A stretch of DNA of 64,000 bases from Clostridia bacterium (GTDB lineage: Bacteria; Bacillota; Clostridia; Oscillospirales; Acutalibacteraceae). Both the position numbers and the translations under genes were made by a program. Of this stretch, positions 1 to 9,060 are shown in pieces (position 1 is the stretch's first letter; each line of letters starts with the position of its first letter). The notes beneath the pieces were generated by a model. It made no database searches, had not been told where the DNA came from, and worked only from the letters and a program-made list of their open reading frames with translations. The stretch is from positions 62,001 through 126,000 of the forward strand of contig JAGASD010000063.1 of assembly GCA_017621885.1 (NCBI GenBank). Reading direction: 5' to 3'.

Positions 1-423
1 AAGAGACGAAAAATCCGTAAGCTCTTCATAATAGCGCATGTTTTCACCAATAAAGCCGTGACCTTTTGGGGCAGCAAAGCCAAGCCCTGTTGCAATAGAC
101 TTTTTATCTTCAAAGCCCATATATGCACCGTTTTTTACTAATTCATCAAGGGGCTTAAGAAGCTCAACGTCTGTGTCAAGGTAAACACCGCCGTTTTCGT
201 AAACAACTTTAAGACGGATATAGTCAGTAAGAAAAGCCCATTTTTTGTTTTCATAACAGAACTTGCAATATGCATTACAGTTAACGTCAAAATTGCTTTC
301 GTCCCAACGCTTTATTTCATAATCGGGGCAATATTTCTGCCAGGATTTAATGCATTTTTCTGCTGATTTGGGAAGGGGCTTTCCGCCAAACCAGCAAAAG
401 TGAATAACTTTAGGAATACTCAT
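1..423 (-). CDS. GT32-like sugar transferase with DXD motif (3' end cut by window)
   Basis: Partial gene: the first 141 codons run in frame off the left edge of the window. The protein starts MSIPKVIHFCWFGGKPLP, the usual opening of the capsular glycosyltransferases with a DXD motif (GT32, OCH1-like). The metal and nucleotide-sugar binding DXD lies in YLDTDVELLKPLD near residue 90. The ATG at 423 follows a GAGGAAATAAAA ribosome site, and only two bases separate it from the stop of the upstream GT2 gene, so it is the last visible gene of the polysaccharide operon. It probably adds one sugar to the lipid-linked glycan at the cytoplasmic membrane face. Donor and acceptor cannot be read from sequence. 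It is truncated only by the window edge. Confidence 0.85.
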   Translation of the reverse strand, partial: MSIPKVIHFCWFGGKPLPKSAEKCIKSWQKYCPDYEIKRWDESNFDVNCNAYCKFCYENKKWAFLTDYIRLKVVYENGGVYLDTDVELLKPLDELVKNGAYMGFEDKKSIATGLGFAAPKGHGFIGENMRYYEELTDFSSL

Positions 424-425
424 TT

Positions 426-1403
426 TTATTTCCTCAATAATTTTGCTTTTAATTTACTTGCGAGAGCGTAGAGCTTCATAATAAACGGATAAGCCGCCTC
501 GTAAGAATAGGACATATTGTGAACGTTGAATTTGTCTTTGTTTTCTTTAAGATATTTTTTTAATGTTTTTTTAATATCTTTTAAAATTGCTTTGTTCTTT
601 TTTAAATCTGCTTTATTTTCTTTTATTCGTACAATCTGGTATGCGTGGTGATGCACAAAAAGCTCAAATTCTTTTTCGTAAGCTCTTTTCAAGCCTTTTT
701 CTTTATAGAATTTCAATTGCTCTTCCATAGCATCAAAAATTACAAGTTCAGATGTATTCCAAGGTGAACGTGAGATACCGTTTTCGTTACGCAGATAGTA
801 GTATAGCTGTAAGTCTGTGTAGGCAATTTTTTTGCATTTATGTAAGACCTTGTACGTAGTAAACGTATCTTCAAAATTTTTGCCTACAGGATAGCGCACA
901 TCCTCAAAAACGCTTTTGTGGTAAAGCTTATTCCAGGCGTAGTTATATTGCCACGAATGGTTTACTAAAAAATCTTCGGGAGAGGTCAATTCGTAGTCAA
1001 TATTATAAAAATCATCGTGAGGAACTTCGATTAACACGCGCTTATAATTACAAACGCTGATTTTAACGTTGTTTTTAACTATGCCGTTCAGTAATATTTC
1101 AAGATAACGGGGATGAAGCCAATCGTCACTATCTAAAAACGTTATAAAATCACTGTTGTTCTGCTCGTAAAACCAGTTTAAACCTGTGTTTCTTGCGGCA
1201 GAAAGACCACCGTTTTTCTGGTGAATTACAAAAATACGGCTGTCTTCTTCAGCATATTTTTCGCAAAGCTTGGGGCAATTGTCGGGTGAACCGTCGTCAA
1301 CCAGCAAAAGAACCCAGTTTTTATACGTCTGGTTAAGAATACTTTCAACACAACGGGGAAGGTATTCTTCAACCTTATAAACGGGGACTACAATAGTTAT
1401 CAT
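426..1403 (-). CDS. Family 2 glycosyltransferase (GT-A fold)
   Basis: 325 residues. It opens MITIVVPVYKVEEYLPRC, the GT2 Rossmann start. The nucleotide-sugar binding region has VDDGSPDN near residue 36 and the metal-binding motif DSDDWLHP near residue 90. The C-terminal third is Lys-rich and may be amphipathic, as in membrane-associated GT2 enzymes. The start overlaps the stop of the upstream GT2 by 4 bases, which implies translational coupling. It closely resembles the gene at 2374-3366, sharing a block that begins RYPVG and continues through a FTTYKVL motif, so the two look like tandem duplicates. The transferred sugar cannot be deduced. Confidence 0.9.
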   Translation of the reverse strand: MITIVVPVYKVEEYLPRCVESILNQTYKNWVLLLVDDGSPDNCPKLCEKYAEEDSRIFVIHQKNGGLSAARNTGLNWFYEQNNSDFITFLDSDDWLHPRYLEILLNGIVKNNVKISVCNYKRVLIEVPHDDFYNIDYELTSPEDFLVNHSWQYNYAWNKLYHKSVFEDVRYPVGKNFEDTFTTYKVLHKCKKIAYTDLQLYYYLRNENGISRSPWNTSELVIFDAMEEQLKFYKEKGLKRAYEKEFELFVHHHAYQIVRIKENKADLKKNKAILKDIKKTLKKYLKENKDKFNVHNMSYSYEAAYPFIMKLYALASKLKAKLLRK

Positions 1404-2371
1404 TTCAACAATCCTAACTTCTTTTTAAGCCTTGTTATATAAAACATAGGCTTATTTGTTCTTTCGTAATAATAAAGCTGTTTTTGTGCATCAAGCTTTA
1501 TATAAGGGGCGTAAAGGGATTTTATCTCTTTTTCGCATTTTTTAATGAATGGAATAAAGCTTTCACCGTTTTCGGTCTTTGCTCTATAGTACATATTTGC
1601 AGAAATTTCAAAGTAATATGAACAAAGGTGCTCCGTCATTTTTTTGAAATCAACAGAATAGAAAAAGTCAATCTGTTCTTTAAATGCCCACAAAACGTCA
1701 AGCTGTTTTTCTGTAAAGGCTTTTTTTGTGGTGCCTGTGGTGTTGATGTAGTAAAAATACAATTGAGCATCCGTTATAGCTACTGTTTTTGCTTCGTGAA
1801 GCCATTTGCAGACAATTGCGTTATCCTCGTAAATTCTGCCCTCTGTAAGAGGGTATTTTTCATAAATTGATTTGTGAATAAGCTTGCCCCACACAACCCA
1901 ATAATAATATTTTTCGTTTTTACAAAGATTTAAAATATTGTCTTCGGTCATTTGGAGTGTGTTGAATTTTACCTCTTTATGACTGAAAAAATCTTCGGGG
2001 ATTTTTTCTTCTTGAATCGCAGAGCACATCGCTAAACTAACATTATTTTTTGTAACTGCATTATAAAGAGCTTCGAGTAAATAAGGGTTTATTAAATCGT
2101 CGCAGTCAACAAAGTGAAGCCACTCACCGCGAGAAACCTTAACACCATTGTTACGTGCAGTGGCTTGTCCTTGATTTTTCTGATGAATAACAGTTATGTT
2201 ATTATGCTTTTCTGATATTTCATCACAGAGCTTACCGCTGTTGTCGGGTGAGCCGTCGTCAACAAGTATAATTTCAAAATCAGAAAATGTCTGATTAAGA
2301 ATACTGTCAACACAAGCTTCAATATATTCTTCACATTTGTATACGGGAACGATTACGCTTATCTGAGGCAT
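1400..2371 (-). CDS. Family 2 glycosyltransferase (GT-A fold)
   Basis: 323 residues from the ATG at 2371, which has an AAAGGAGTTAATT ribosome site. The reading frame extends 17 codons further upstream, but that start would overlap the previous gene and lacks a ribosome site. The protein begins MPQISVIVPVYKCEEYIE, with VDDGSPDNSGK near residue 38 and VDCDDLINP near residue 88. This DCDD replaces the DSDD of its neighbours. It is the middle of three tandem GT2 genes. It is the most diverged of the three, with a distinct stretch from residue 110 to 200. A role in extending the operon's glycan is inferred; substrate is unknown. Confidence 0.9.
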   Translation of the reverse strand: MPQISVIVPVYKCEEYIEACVDSILNQTFSDFEIILVDDGSPDNSGKLCDEISEKHNNITVIHQKNQGQATARNNGVKVSRGEWLHFVDCDDLINPYLLEALYNAVTKNNVSLAMCSAIQEEKIPEDFFSHKEVKFNTLQMTEDNILNLCKNEKYYYWVVWGKLIHKSIYEKYPLTEGRIYEDNAIVCKWLHEAKTVAITDAQLYFYYINTTGTTKKAFTEKQLDVLWAFKEQIDFFYSVDFKKMTEHLCSYYFEISANMYYRAKTENGESFIPFIKKCEKEIKSLYAPYIKLDAQKQLYYYERTNKPMFYITRLKKKLGLLK

Positions 2372-2373
2372 AA

Positions 2374-3366
2374 TTAACTCCTTTTGATTTTCATTTTTTT
2401 TAATACCGAAATAAAAAAACAATAGAGTTTTATTCGTTTAGGGTATGCTTTTTTATAAAAAAACCAATCGTTTTTAATAGACAAGTTTAAATCTTTTTTA
2501 AAGTCTTTTAAACACCGTTTGAGTTTCTTCTTTAATTCTTTGGTAATATGTGCATATTTATCTGAGTTTTCAGTAATCTCAATTTGAGCAATAATATACC
2601 ATAAAAGCTTTCGTTCAATACTTAATAATACTGCCGTGTGTTTGTTTTTATGGAAGTATACAATCTGATCTTCATAAGCTTTTATTGCATCAAGCTTTTT
2701 CGGAGACCAATCACTATTCATAAAACCATCAGGATTTGTATAATAAAAGTACAGTTTCTCATCTGTGTAAGCAATATTATTAGTTTTAAATAAAACTTTG
2801 TACGTTGTAAATTCATCTTCGTAACGAATACCAACAGGGTAGCGGATCGTTTCAAAATAAGTTTTCCTATATAATTTACACCAAGGAGCAATAGCAGTTA
2901 TCGGGTTTTTTATATAGAACTCCTCTGTACTTATTACTTGTGGGGAAAATTTATTGATTTTTGTGAAAGGAGATATTGTAGAAGCATCTTCATATTGGCA
3001 GGCACTTATATCAATTTCTGGATTATTCGCAGCAGAGTACAACAATTCGATATATTGAGGGTGAAGCCAGTCATCGCTGTCAACAAAAGCAATCCATTGG
3101 CTATCGCTGTTTTTTAAAGTCCATTCAATAGCATTATTTCTTGCAACCGATACCCCTTTGTTTTCTTGGTGCATCACAATAATTCTTGAGTCTTTTTTTG
3201 CATATTCATCACAAATATTGCCGCAATTATCGGGTGAGCCGTCATCAACAAGAATAAGCTCAAAGTCTTTAAAAGTTTGGTTTAGGATACTGTCAATACA
3301 TCTTGATAAAAATGCTTCAACTTTGTATACAGGAACAACAATGCTTATAAGTGGTTGTGAAATCAT
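2374..3366 (-). CDS. Family 2 glycosyltransferase (GT-A fold)
   Basis: 330 residues. It begins MISQPLISIVVPVYKVEAF, with VDDGSPDN near residue 42 and the metal-binding DSDDWLHP near residue 95. The start directly abuts the stop of the FrhB-like gene (3366/3367) and the stop lies two bases from the next ATG, so it sits inside a tightly packed operon. Residues 165 to 215 closely match the GT2 at 426-1403, supporting a local duplication. The family transfers a nucleotide-activated sugar with inversion. Donor and linkage are not predictable here. Confidence 0.9.
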   Translation of the reverse strand: MISQPLISIVVPVYKVEAFLSRCIDSILNQTFKDFELILVDDGSPDNCGNICDEYAKKDSRIIVMHQENKGVSVARNNAIEWTLKNSDSQWIAFVDSDDWLHPQYIELLYSAANNPEIDISACQYEDASTISPFTKINKFSPQVISTEEFYIKNPITAIAPWCKLYRKTYFETIRYPVGIRYEDEFTTYKVLFKTNNIAYTDEKLYFYYTNPDGFMNSDWSPKKLDAIKAYEDQIVYFHKNKHTAVLLSIERKLLWYIIAQIEITENSDKYAHITKELKKKLKRCLKDFKKDLNLSIKNDWFFYKKAYPKRIKLYCFFISVLKKMKIKRS

Positions 3367-4509
3367 TTAAATATCTCCGTTTTTGATTTGTAAAGCTTTT
3401 CGTTTGAGTCGGGTTATGTATGAAGGCTTAAGACAGCTGTCAACTACATTACCGAAATCATCTTTAGTGTAACTGTTTAAAAAATACTGCCTGAAATTAT
3501 GTTCAACAGAGGGTTTTATAATGCAAGGGTTATACGGGAAGGTTTTTTCAATATCTATTTCTGTAAGAGTTAAATTATTTTCAGTTTCAGTAATCAAAAC
3601 TTTCCCTTTATCAGTATTTAACAACAATAATGATAAACCTTTGTCATCATCAATTGAGGGTTCTATTTTGTCAATTCCCCAAAAATCTGCAACGGTTATA
3701 TCGCTTTTGTGAATTATGTTTTTGAATTTACATGTGTAGCAAGAGTTACGTAAATCTAAATTTATCAGAAACGCTTTCATATATGGGTCATTTTTGAAAG
3801 TGTTACAGTAAACATTGCCGTTGTGGAATTCAACGCGCAAAGAGAAGTTTTTCCAACCCAAGGACTTATCACGGAAATTAACTTTTGTTATTTCAGCTTT
3901 GTGCTTGGCTTTCAGCTGTTTTTTATATTCTTCCCACACATCGGGCGCAGGAACACCATGGCAAATAAAATCAACAGTGGTTAAATTGTCATAGGGCTTT
4001 TTCAAGTAAGCAATAAGCCCTTCAATCTGGCAGGGTGTACCTGTGAAAAGGACAGTTTTTCCCTCTTTGAGATTACTTTCAACCAATGAAAATGCATTGT
4101 TTAAATCGCTTTGGACATATTTTGAGCGACGCAACAAATCTAAGTCATCAATAGAAGAAATTCCAATATGTTTTACAACAAAGTTTTCATCAAATGCGGC
4201 ACCGTAAACAATGCCGTTATTTTTTAGAACTTTTTCGGCGATAACGGAAAAAACACCGCCCGAAGAACTGTTGTGTCTTATACCGTCATTGTTTACCTTT
4301 GCTGCATAGCAATTAACGCTTGTAATGCTTTTTTGCTCATGTTTATTTAAAACAGGGCAGGTTTTTTCACATAAACTGCAATTAACACACTTGTCATTAT
4401 TTATCTGAGGGTATAAAAATCCGTTATTATCCGCAACCATATTGATGCAGTTTTTAGGGCATATATGAGAACAAGCGCCACAGCCTGTGCAATCCTTTAC
4501 GGGTAACAT
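3367..4509 (-). CDS. Ferredoxin / F420-hydrogenase beta-subunit-like protein of polysaccharide clusters
   Basis: 380 residues. The N-terminus carries two 4Fe-4S motifs, cysteines 7/10/13/17 and 41/44/47/51 (CTGCGACSHICP and CVNCSLCEKTCP). These are followed by an FrhB/FdhB-type region: SSGGVFSVIAEKVL, then FTGTPCQIEGL near residue 155 and FICHGVPAPDVW near residue 185. FrhB proteins bind a flavin and pass electrons to a deazaflavin, but Clostridia normally lack F420. Relatives are often found next to polysaccharide pyruvyl transferases, as here (14 bases from the gene at 4523-5695). A redox step on a sugar or on the pyruvyl group is conceivable but not shown; the function is unknown. Cys-rich CYTCKFKN near residue 260 could bind a further metal or cluster. 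Confidence 0.85.
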   Translation of the reverse strand: MLPVKDCTGCGACSHICPKNCINMVADNNGFLYPQINNDKCVNCSLCEKTCPVLNKHEQKSITSVNCYAAKVNNDGIRHNSSSGGVFSVIAEKVLKNNGIVYGAAFDENFVVKHIGISSIDDLDLLRRSKYVQSDLNNAFSLVESNLKEGKTVLFTGTPCQIEGLIAYLKKPYDNLTTVDFICHGVPAPDVWEEYKKQLKAKHKAEITKVNFRDKSLGWKNFSLRVEFHNGNVYCNTFKNDPYMKAFLINLDLRNSCYTCKFKNIIHKSDITVADFWGIDKIEPSIDDDKGLSLLLLNTDKGKVLITETENNLTLTEIDIEKTFPYNPCIIKPSVEHNFRQYFLNSYTKDDFGNVVDSCLKPSYITRLKRKALQIKNGDI

Positions 4510-4522
4510 ACGGTTAATCTCC

Positions 4523-5695
4523 TTATAATGATTTTAAAGCCTCTAAGCCGTTATTTATACGGCTTTTGTATTCTGGTAAAATAGTTGATAAATGCTTTTT
4601 TATGTTGCTTTCATTTTCCTGAAGCCAGATAAATGCATTTGTAAGTTCATTTTTTTCTTTGATTTCCTGTGCGGGTAAAACGTAGTTTTCCCAAGTACCG
4701 AAAAGGTCTTTTGCAATACCTCTTGCTTTAACGGAATAGCCAACAACCAACGTTGGAACACAGGTTGAATATGCTGCAATTGTTGAATGCGTTCTGGCAC
4801 CAATGAAAAATCTGCATTTTGAAATATAGCCCTTTAAATCCTCGCAAGGGCAGTCATCAATTAAAAATACGCGATTTGAGTGTTTGTATTTTTCATAGAA
4901 TTCTTTAAGAATTTTTCTGTCATCAACTGCTTCCCACACTACGTGGGGGATAAGCGCAACAGACATATCTGTATTATTAAGTATATGTTCAATAAGATTT
5001 TCGTAGTTTTGGCGTACAACGCCTTTGTCTTCTTCGCATTTCTCTATTAAAGGACTTGCGTTTATTCCAACAATAGGGGCGTTTTGGAATTTCTGAGAGA
5101 AGTCCACATCTTTTTTATCAAGGAAAAATGCGGAATCACAAACTAAAACCGTATTGGGATTTACCTTTTTTAATGCTTCATAAGAAATAGTTTCACGGGC
5201 TGTGATAAGGTCAAAATTTCTCATATCATTGACAACGTCGGGGTTTTCTAAAAGCTCGGGTTCTATTGAACACCCCCAGTAAACCGTTTTTAGTCCGCCG
5301 TAGGTATATTTTTCGTGCGCTCTAATAAGTGGCATCATACTACCGTAGCAATATGTATCACCGCCAATTGAAAGGGCAATATCCCCCTTTTTTACAAGGT
5401 CTGCAACCTTGCTTTCATAAAACTCAATAGGCGTATAGTTGTGCTTTACTTTTAAATTGTAATATGCTTTGAAAAAAGCGGGCTTTGTGCGATCAAGAGT
5501 GCGTTTATCTGTTTTATCGAGAATCGTGCAAATATCAGAAAGACCGTATTTTTTATCTTCTTCGGGGCTTGTGGACATAAGTACCGCGTGGTCTTTGTCA
5601 GTGCCTATCAATTTGCAGGTGGAACGCACCAAAGCCTCACAGCCGTGGTTACCGCTACCATCGTGAGCGTATAAAACATAAGTTTTTTGTGACAT
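4523..5695 (-). CDS. Polysaccharide pyruvyl transferase family protein
   Basis: 390 residues from the ATG at 5695, which follows AGGTGAATAAA. An in-frame GTG three codons upstream has no spaced ribosome site. Family marks are the N-terminal HDGSGNHGCEALV loop, GGDTYCYG near residue 115 and HSTIAAYSTCVPTLVVGYSV near residue 310. The last is the C-terminal GT-B-like donor-binding region. These enzymes move pyruvate from phosphoenolpyruvate onto a sugar hydroxyl as a ketal, giving the glycan a negative charge. It is coupled with the downstream ferredoxin/FrhB-like gene. Some family members have other roles, so the pyruvylation activity is inferred from homology. Confidence 0.85.
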   Translation of the reverse strand: MSQKTYVLYAHDGSGNHGCEALVRSTCKLIGTDKDHAVLMSTSPEEDKKYGLSDICTILDKTDKRTLDRTKPAFFKAYYNLKVKHNYTPIEFYESKVADLVKKGDIALSIGGDTYCYGSMMPLIRAHEKYTYGGLKTVYWGCSIEPELLENPDVVNDMRNFDLITARETISYEALKKVNPNTVLVCDSAFFLDKKDVDFSQKFQNAPIVGINASPLIEKCEEDKGVVRQNYENLIEHILNNTDMSVALIPHVVWEAVDDRKILKEFYEKYKHSNRVFLIDDCPCEDLKGYISKCRFFIGARTHSTIAAYSTCVPTLVVGYSVKARGIAKDLFGTWENYVLPAQEIKEKNELTNAFIWLQENESNIKKHLSTILPEYKSRINNGLEALKSL

Positions 5696-5696
5696 T

Positions 5697-6989
5697 TTAT
5701 TCACCTGACATTCTTAAATCAATAATTTCGGGAAGCTTAACGCTACCCCACCATTTTTGTTCCCATTCCATATTTTCATTAAAACCGGGTTTGGTTTCTA
5801 CCTCAAAGGTAACGGCTTTTTCAACGTGGTCATAAAATTGCCAACCACCGTATGGGTTTACTCCATAAAGAACAGGGGTAAGACAATATCTGCCGGGGAC
5901 TAATTGTGAAACGTCTGCTTCAAGAGGGATTGTCAGCTTTTCTCCTGCTTTGCAGTTGAAAAGATTGGGTGCTAATAAAACAGATATTGATGAGCCGTCA
6001 ACGGCGGTAAGACGCGAACGGTAACCGATGTCGGTAAAATCTTGCGTTGATTCTACTTCAATTGAAAATCTTAATTTATCACCGACTTTGATTTTCCATA
6101 TATCACTATCAAGAACTTTTATGCTTTTTAATTTAATTCCGTCAGAAAGACCTTTCTGTGTTCTTTTTATTGTTGTCAGATCAACCTTCGCAGGTGTTTC
6201 AACACCTTGACCCATATAAACTTCAATTGCATCTTCTACATCGCCGTCAAAAATAACCTTACCCTTGCTTAAAACAATACATCTGTTACAAAGTTGACGG
6301 ATTGTGTTCATATTATGGCTGACATAAAGGACTGTTCTGCCTTCAAGCTGTGCAGCATCGCGCATTTTATCAAGGCATTTTTTCTGAAATGCCATATCAC
6401 CAACGGCTAAAACCTCGTCCATAATCATAATTTCAGAGTCAAGATGTGCCGCAACTGAGAATGCAAGCTTAACGTACATACCGCTTGAATAACGCTTGAC
6501 AGGAGTGTCAATAAACTTTTCCATTTCGGCAAATTTGACTATTTCATCAAATTTTTTGTCAATTTCAGATTTTGTCATACCTAAAATTGCACCGTTCATA
6601 TAAACGTTTTCACGTCCCGTAAGCTCGGGGTGGAAGCCTGTGCCAACCTCAAGCATAGACGCAATTCTGCCATCGTATGCTATTGAACCGCCTGAAGGCG
6701 CGGTAACACGGCAAAGAAGCTTTAAAAGTGTGGATTTACCTGCACCGTTGTGACCGATAATTCCCAATGCTTCACCTTTTTTTACTTCAAAGGAAACTCC
6801 GTTAAGAGCCATAAATTTGTCGCCCTTTGAAAGCCCGTCTTTTTCTTCACCGATAATTGCATTAGGGTCTTCTTTGTGGCGGAGCTTTGCCCAGAAGGAC
6901 TGTAAATCGCCTTTTAATGTGCCGCCACCGATAGCACCCAAGCGGTATTCCTTTGAAACGTTTTCTATTTTAATTGCTGTTTTTTCCAT
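5697..6989 (-). CDS. ABC transporter ATPase for polysaccharide export with C-terminal glycan-binding domain (Wzt-like)
   Basis: 430 residues from the ATG at 6989 (AGGTG ribosome site); a GTG three codons earlier is less likely. Residues 1 to 260 are an ABC ATPase with Walker A GHNGAGKST near residue 80, signature YSSGMYVKLAF, Walker B IMIMDEVLAVGD and an H-loop YVSHNMN. Residues 285 to 430 are a beta-rich extension typical of Wzt proteins. In the known systems that domain recognises the finished, capped end of the glycan and licenses export. The gene lies directly after the Wzm-like permease and before the pyruvyl transferase. This suggests that the cap recognised could be a pyruvyl or phosphate group, which is an inference. 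Confidence 0.93.
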   Translation of the reverse strand: MEKTAIKIENVSKEYRLGAIGGGTLKGDLQSFWAKLRHKEDPNAIIGEEKDGLSKGDKFMALNGVSFEVKKGEALGIIGHNGAGKSTLLKLLCRVTAPSGGSIAYDGRIASMLEVGTGFHPELTGRENVYMNGAILGMTKSEIDKKFDEIVKFAEMEKFIDTPVKRYSSGMYVKLAFSVAAHLDSEIMIMDEVLAVGDMAFQKKCLDKMRDAAQLEGRTVLYVSHNMNTIRQLCNRCIVLSKGKVIFDGDVEDAIEVYMGQGVETPAKVDLTTIKRTQKGLSDGIKLKSIKVLDSDIWKIKVGDKLRFSIEVESTQDFTDIGYRSRLTAVDGSSISVLLAPNLFNCKAGEKLTIPLEADVSQLVPGRYCLTPVLYGVNPYGGWQFYDHVEKAVTFEVETKPGFNENMEWEQKWWGSVKLPEIIDLRMSGE

Positions 6990-7001
6990 TTTTTTCACCT
7001 A

Positions 7002-7874
7002 TCAAACAGTATCCATAAAGGTTTTTTCAACCTTGCTGAAAAGAATAATACCTATAAACAACACAACAAGTGTAATTAACCAGCTTATGCCGTAGAAAAT
7101 CCACTCCATATTGCCAAGACCTAAATATGCATAACGGAAAAGATTGACTATGGGGGTTATGGGGTTAAGCATAAAGAGGGTATGATATTTTCCACCCGGG
7201 GCAAAAACTGCCATACCGCTCATATCATAAGCAATGGGAGAGGCATACATCCAGAGCTGTGCTCCGAAGCCTACAAGCATTGCAAGATCGCGGTATTTTG
7301 TGGTGAGTGCCGAAATGATAATTCCGCAGCCAAGGCTTAAGAGGGCTAACTGTAAAATGATGAGGGGTGTCATTAAAATATAGAGGTTAGGATGACACCC
7401 CTGGTCGGTTATTACATAATATATTAAGAAGATAACCATAAAGGCAAACTGGATTGCCAATGAGATTAAATTGGAAAGCACAGTTGATATGGGCATAACA
7501 AGACGCGGGAAGTACACCTTACCGAGAGTCTGTCTGTTAGCAACGAATGTGTTTGCAGTCTGTGTAAGACACTGGTTAAAGTAAGTCCACAGAATTGTAC
7601 CCGAAAGGTAGAATATAAATGAGGGCACACCGTCAGCCGCAAGACCTGCAATATTACCAAAAACAAGGGTGAAAACAACCGTTGTTAAAAGGGGCTGTAT
7701 AATCGCCCACAATGGACCTAACACGGTTTGCTTGTACATTGAAACAAAATTTCTTTTAACAAACAGTATTATAAGGTCGCGGTATTCCAGTAATTCTTTT
7801 AAATGCAGATCGAACCATCCGCTTTTTGGTTCAATTACAGTTTCGAATTTTTTTGAGTTGTTTGAGTTTTCCAT
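7002..7874 (-). CDS. ABC-2 type polysaccharide export permease (Wzm/TagG-like)
   Basis: 290 residues with about six membrane segments and the ABC-2 signature VFTLVFGNIAGL near residue 90. The soluble N-terminus has KSGWFDLHLKELLEYRDLI, characteristic of the permeases of O-antigen and teichoic acid exporters. The ribosome site AGGTGAACTT precedes the ATG at 7874. With the ATPase 12 bases downstream it forms a complete exporter moving lipid-linked polymer across the cytoplasmic membrane. The start just after the GT4 gene (stop 7886) shows it is part of the same transcript. Confidence 0.93.
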   Translation of the reverse strand: MENSNNSKKFETVIEPKSGWFDLHLKELLEYRDLIILFVKRNFVSMYKQTVLGPLWAIIQPLLTTVVFTLVFGNIAGLAADGVPSFIFYLSGTILWTYFNQCLTQTANTFVANRQTLGKVYFPRLVMPISTVLSNLISLAIQFAFMVIFLIYYVITDQGCHPNLYILMTPLIILQLALLSLGCGIIISALTTKYRDLAMLVGFGAQLWMYASPIAYDMSGMAVFAPGGKYHTLFMLNPITPIVNLFRYAYLGLGNMEWIFYGISWLITLVVLFIGIILFSKVEKTFMDTV

Positions 7875-7885
7875 AAGTTCACCTG

Positions 7886-9058
7886 TTAAAAAATTTTATA
7901 AAGATTATCTAATATTTCGTCGTTTTGCTTTTGAAAATCTTCTTTACTTACAGCATCGGTTATTCTTTTGAATAATTCTTTGTTTGTCAGGACTTTTTCA
8001 ATTGCTTGTGCAATAGAATCTGCATCTGTGTCACAAAGAACACCGTTCACCCTATGTTGGATTTGCTCCTTAGCAGCAGCTTTTGTAGCAACAATGGGGG
8101 TTTCTAAAATCTTTGCTTCCATTATTGCAACGCTGTGACCTTCAAACCGGCTTGGCTGCACCAGCAAATCACTTTTTGCAATATATGGATATGGATTGGA
8201 TTTCATACCTAAAAGCTCTATGTGATTTCCTACACCGAGTTTTTTAATCTGCGAGGCTATTTCCTTTTCAACGGGACCGCCGCCCACAACCCACCATTTA
8301 AAATCGGTGTATCCTTTGTCGATAAGTATTTTACAAGCTTCTACAGCCAAATCCATACCTTTTTCGGGCGAAAGTCTGCCGCAGGAAACGATGTTGAATT
8401 TATCTTTTGTGAATTCAATATCTGCTTTTTCTTTACTGCGCCTTTTTATATCGTCAACATCAATTATGTTGTTTATTGCTATTATTTTATTTTTGTATTT
8501 AGGACGGAAGGCTTTTAATGCATCCGCCTGGGATTGCGACACGGCTACGATTTTTTCACTTTTTTTGTAGCCGTATTTATCGTGATAAATTTTGCGCATA
8601 GCACCGTGGTGATAATACATTATATATTTATCAGCATTAATGCCTTTCACGGCGGTTTCACAAACGGCATCGCTGTAAATAATTGCGGTGTCGAATTCGG
8701 TTTCTGCCATCTGCTTTTTTACGTAACCTGCATAAAGGTGCGCTTCAATTCCTTTAAAAAGGAAGCAAAGAACTTTCCATATTAAAAGGCGTAAGCTTGA
8801 ATTACTCTGCGGTTTTTCAAGCAGATGGAAAAGACGGGAATATTTATACGGCTCTTTAAAGGAGATGAGCTTATCGCGGTCTGCAACAATCAGGTTGCAC
8901 TCCTTAGGGATTCGGTGAGCCATATCGGTGTAGTTATATGTAATCAGACATGTAACATTATACTTATTATAATCTATGCGATTTAAAAGGTTTACCAATG
9001 CTGATTCAATACCGCCTATCCACAGGGCGGTTGAAATAAAAATAATATTCTTTTTCAT
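7886..9058 (-). CDS. Family 4 glycosyltransferase (GT-B fold)
   Basis: 390 residues. The N-terminal half has the acceptor-domain start FISTALWIGGIESALVNLL. The C-terminal half has the GT4 donor site: CGRLSPEKGMDLAVEA near residue 225, then VQPSRFEGHSVAIMEA with the EX7E-type pair near residue 315. GT4 enzymes retain the anomeric configuration and use UDP-, GDP- or ADP-sugars. Two bases separate its start (9058) from the stop of the Stealth gene (9061). Donor and acceptor cannot be told. Confidence 0.9.
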   Translation of the reverse strand: MKKNIIFISTALWIGGIESALVNLLNRIDYNKYNVTCLITYNYTDMAHRIPKECNLIVADRDKLISFKEPYKYSRLFHLLEKPQSNSSLRLLIWKVLCFLFKGIEAHLYAGYVKKQMAETEFDTAIIYSDAVCETAVKGINADKYIMYYHHGAMRKIYHDKYGYKKSEKIVAVSQSQADALKAFRPKYKNKIIAINNIIDVDDIKRRSKEKADIEFTKDKFNIVSCGRLSPEKGMDLAVEACKILIDKGYTDFKWWVVGGGPVEKEIASQIKKLGVGNHIELLGMKSNPYPYIAKSDLLVQPSRFEGHSVAIMEAKILETPIVATKAAAKEQIQHRVNGVLCDTDADSIAQAIEKVLTNKELFKRITDAVSKEDFQKQNDEILDNLYKIF

Positions 9059-9060
9059 AT

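Noticed and set aside
8222..8785. Several 80-100 codon plus-strand frames inside the GT4 gene
   Set aside because: They lack ribosome sites and overlap a clear glycosyltransferase on the other strand.
9016..9024. DnaA-box-like CTATCCACA
   Set aside because: A single one-mismatch copy inside a glycosyltransferase gene, without a cluster or AT-rich unwinding region.
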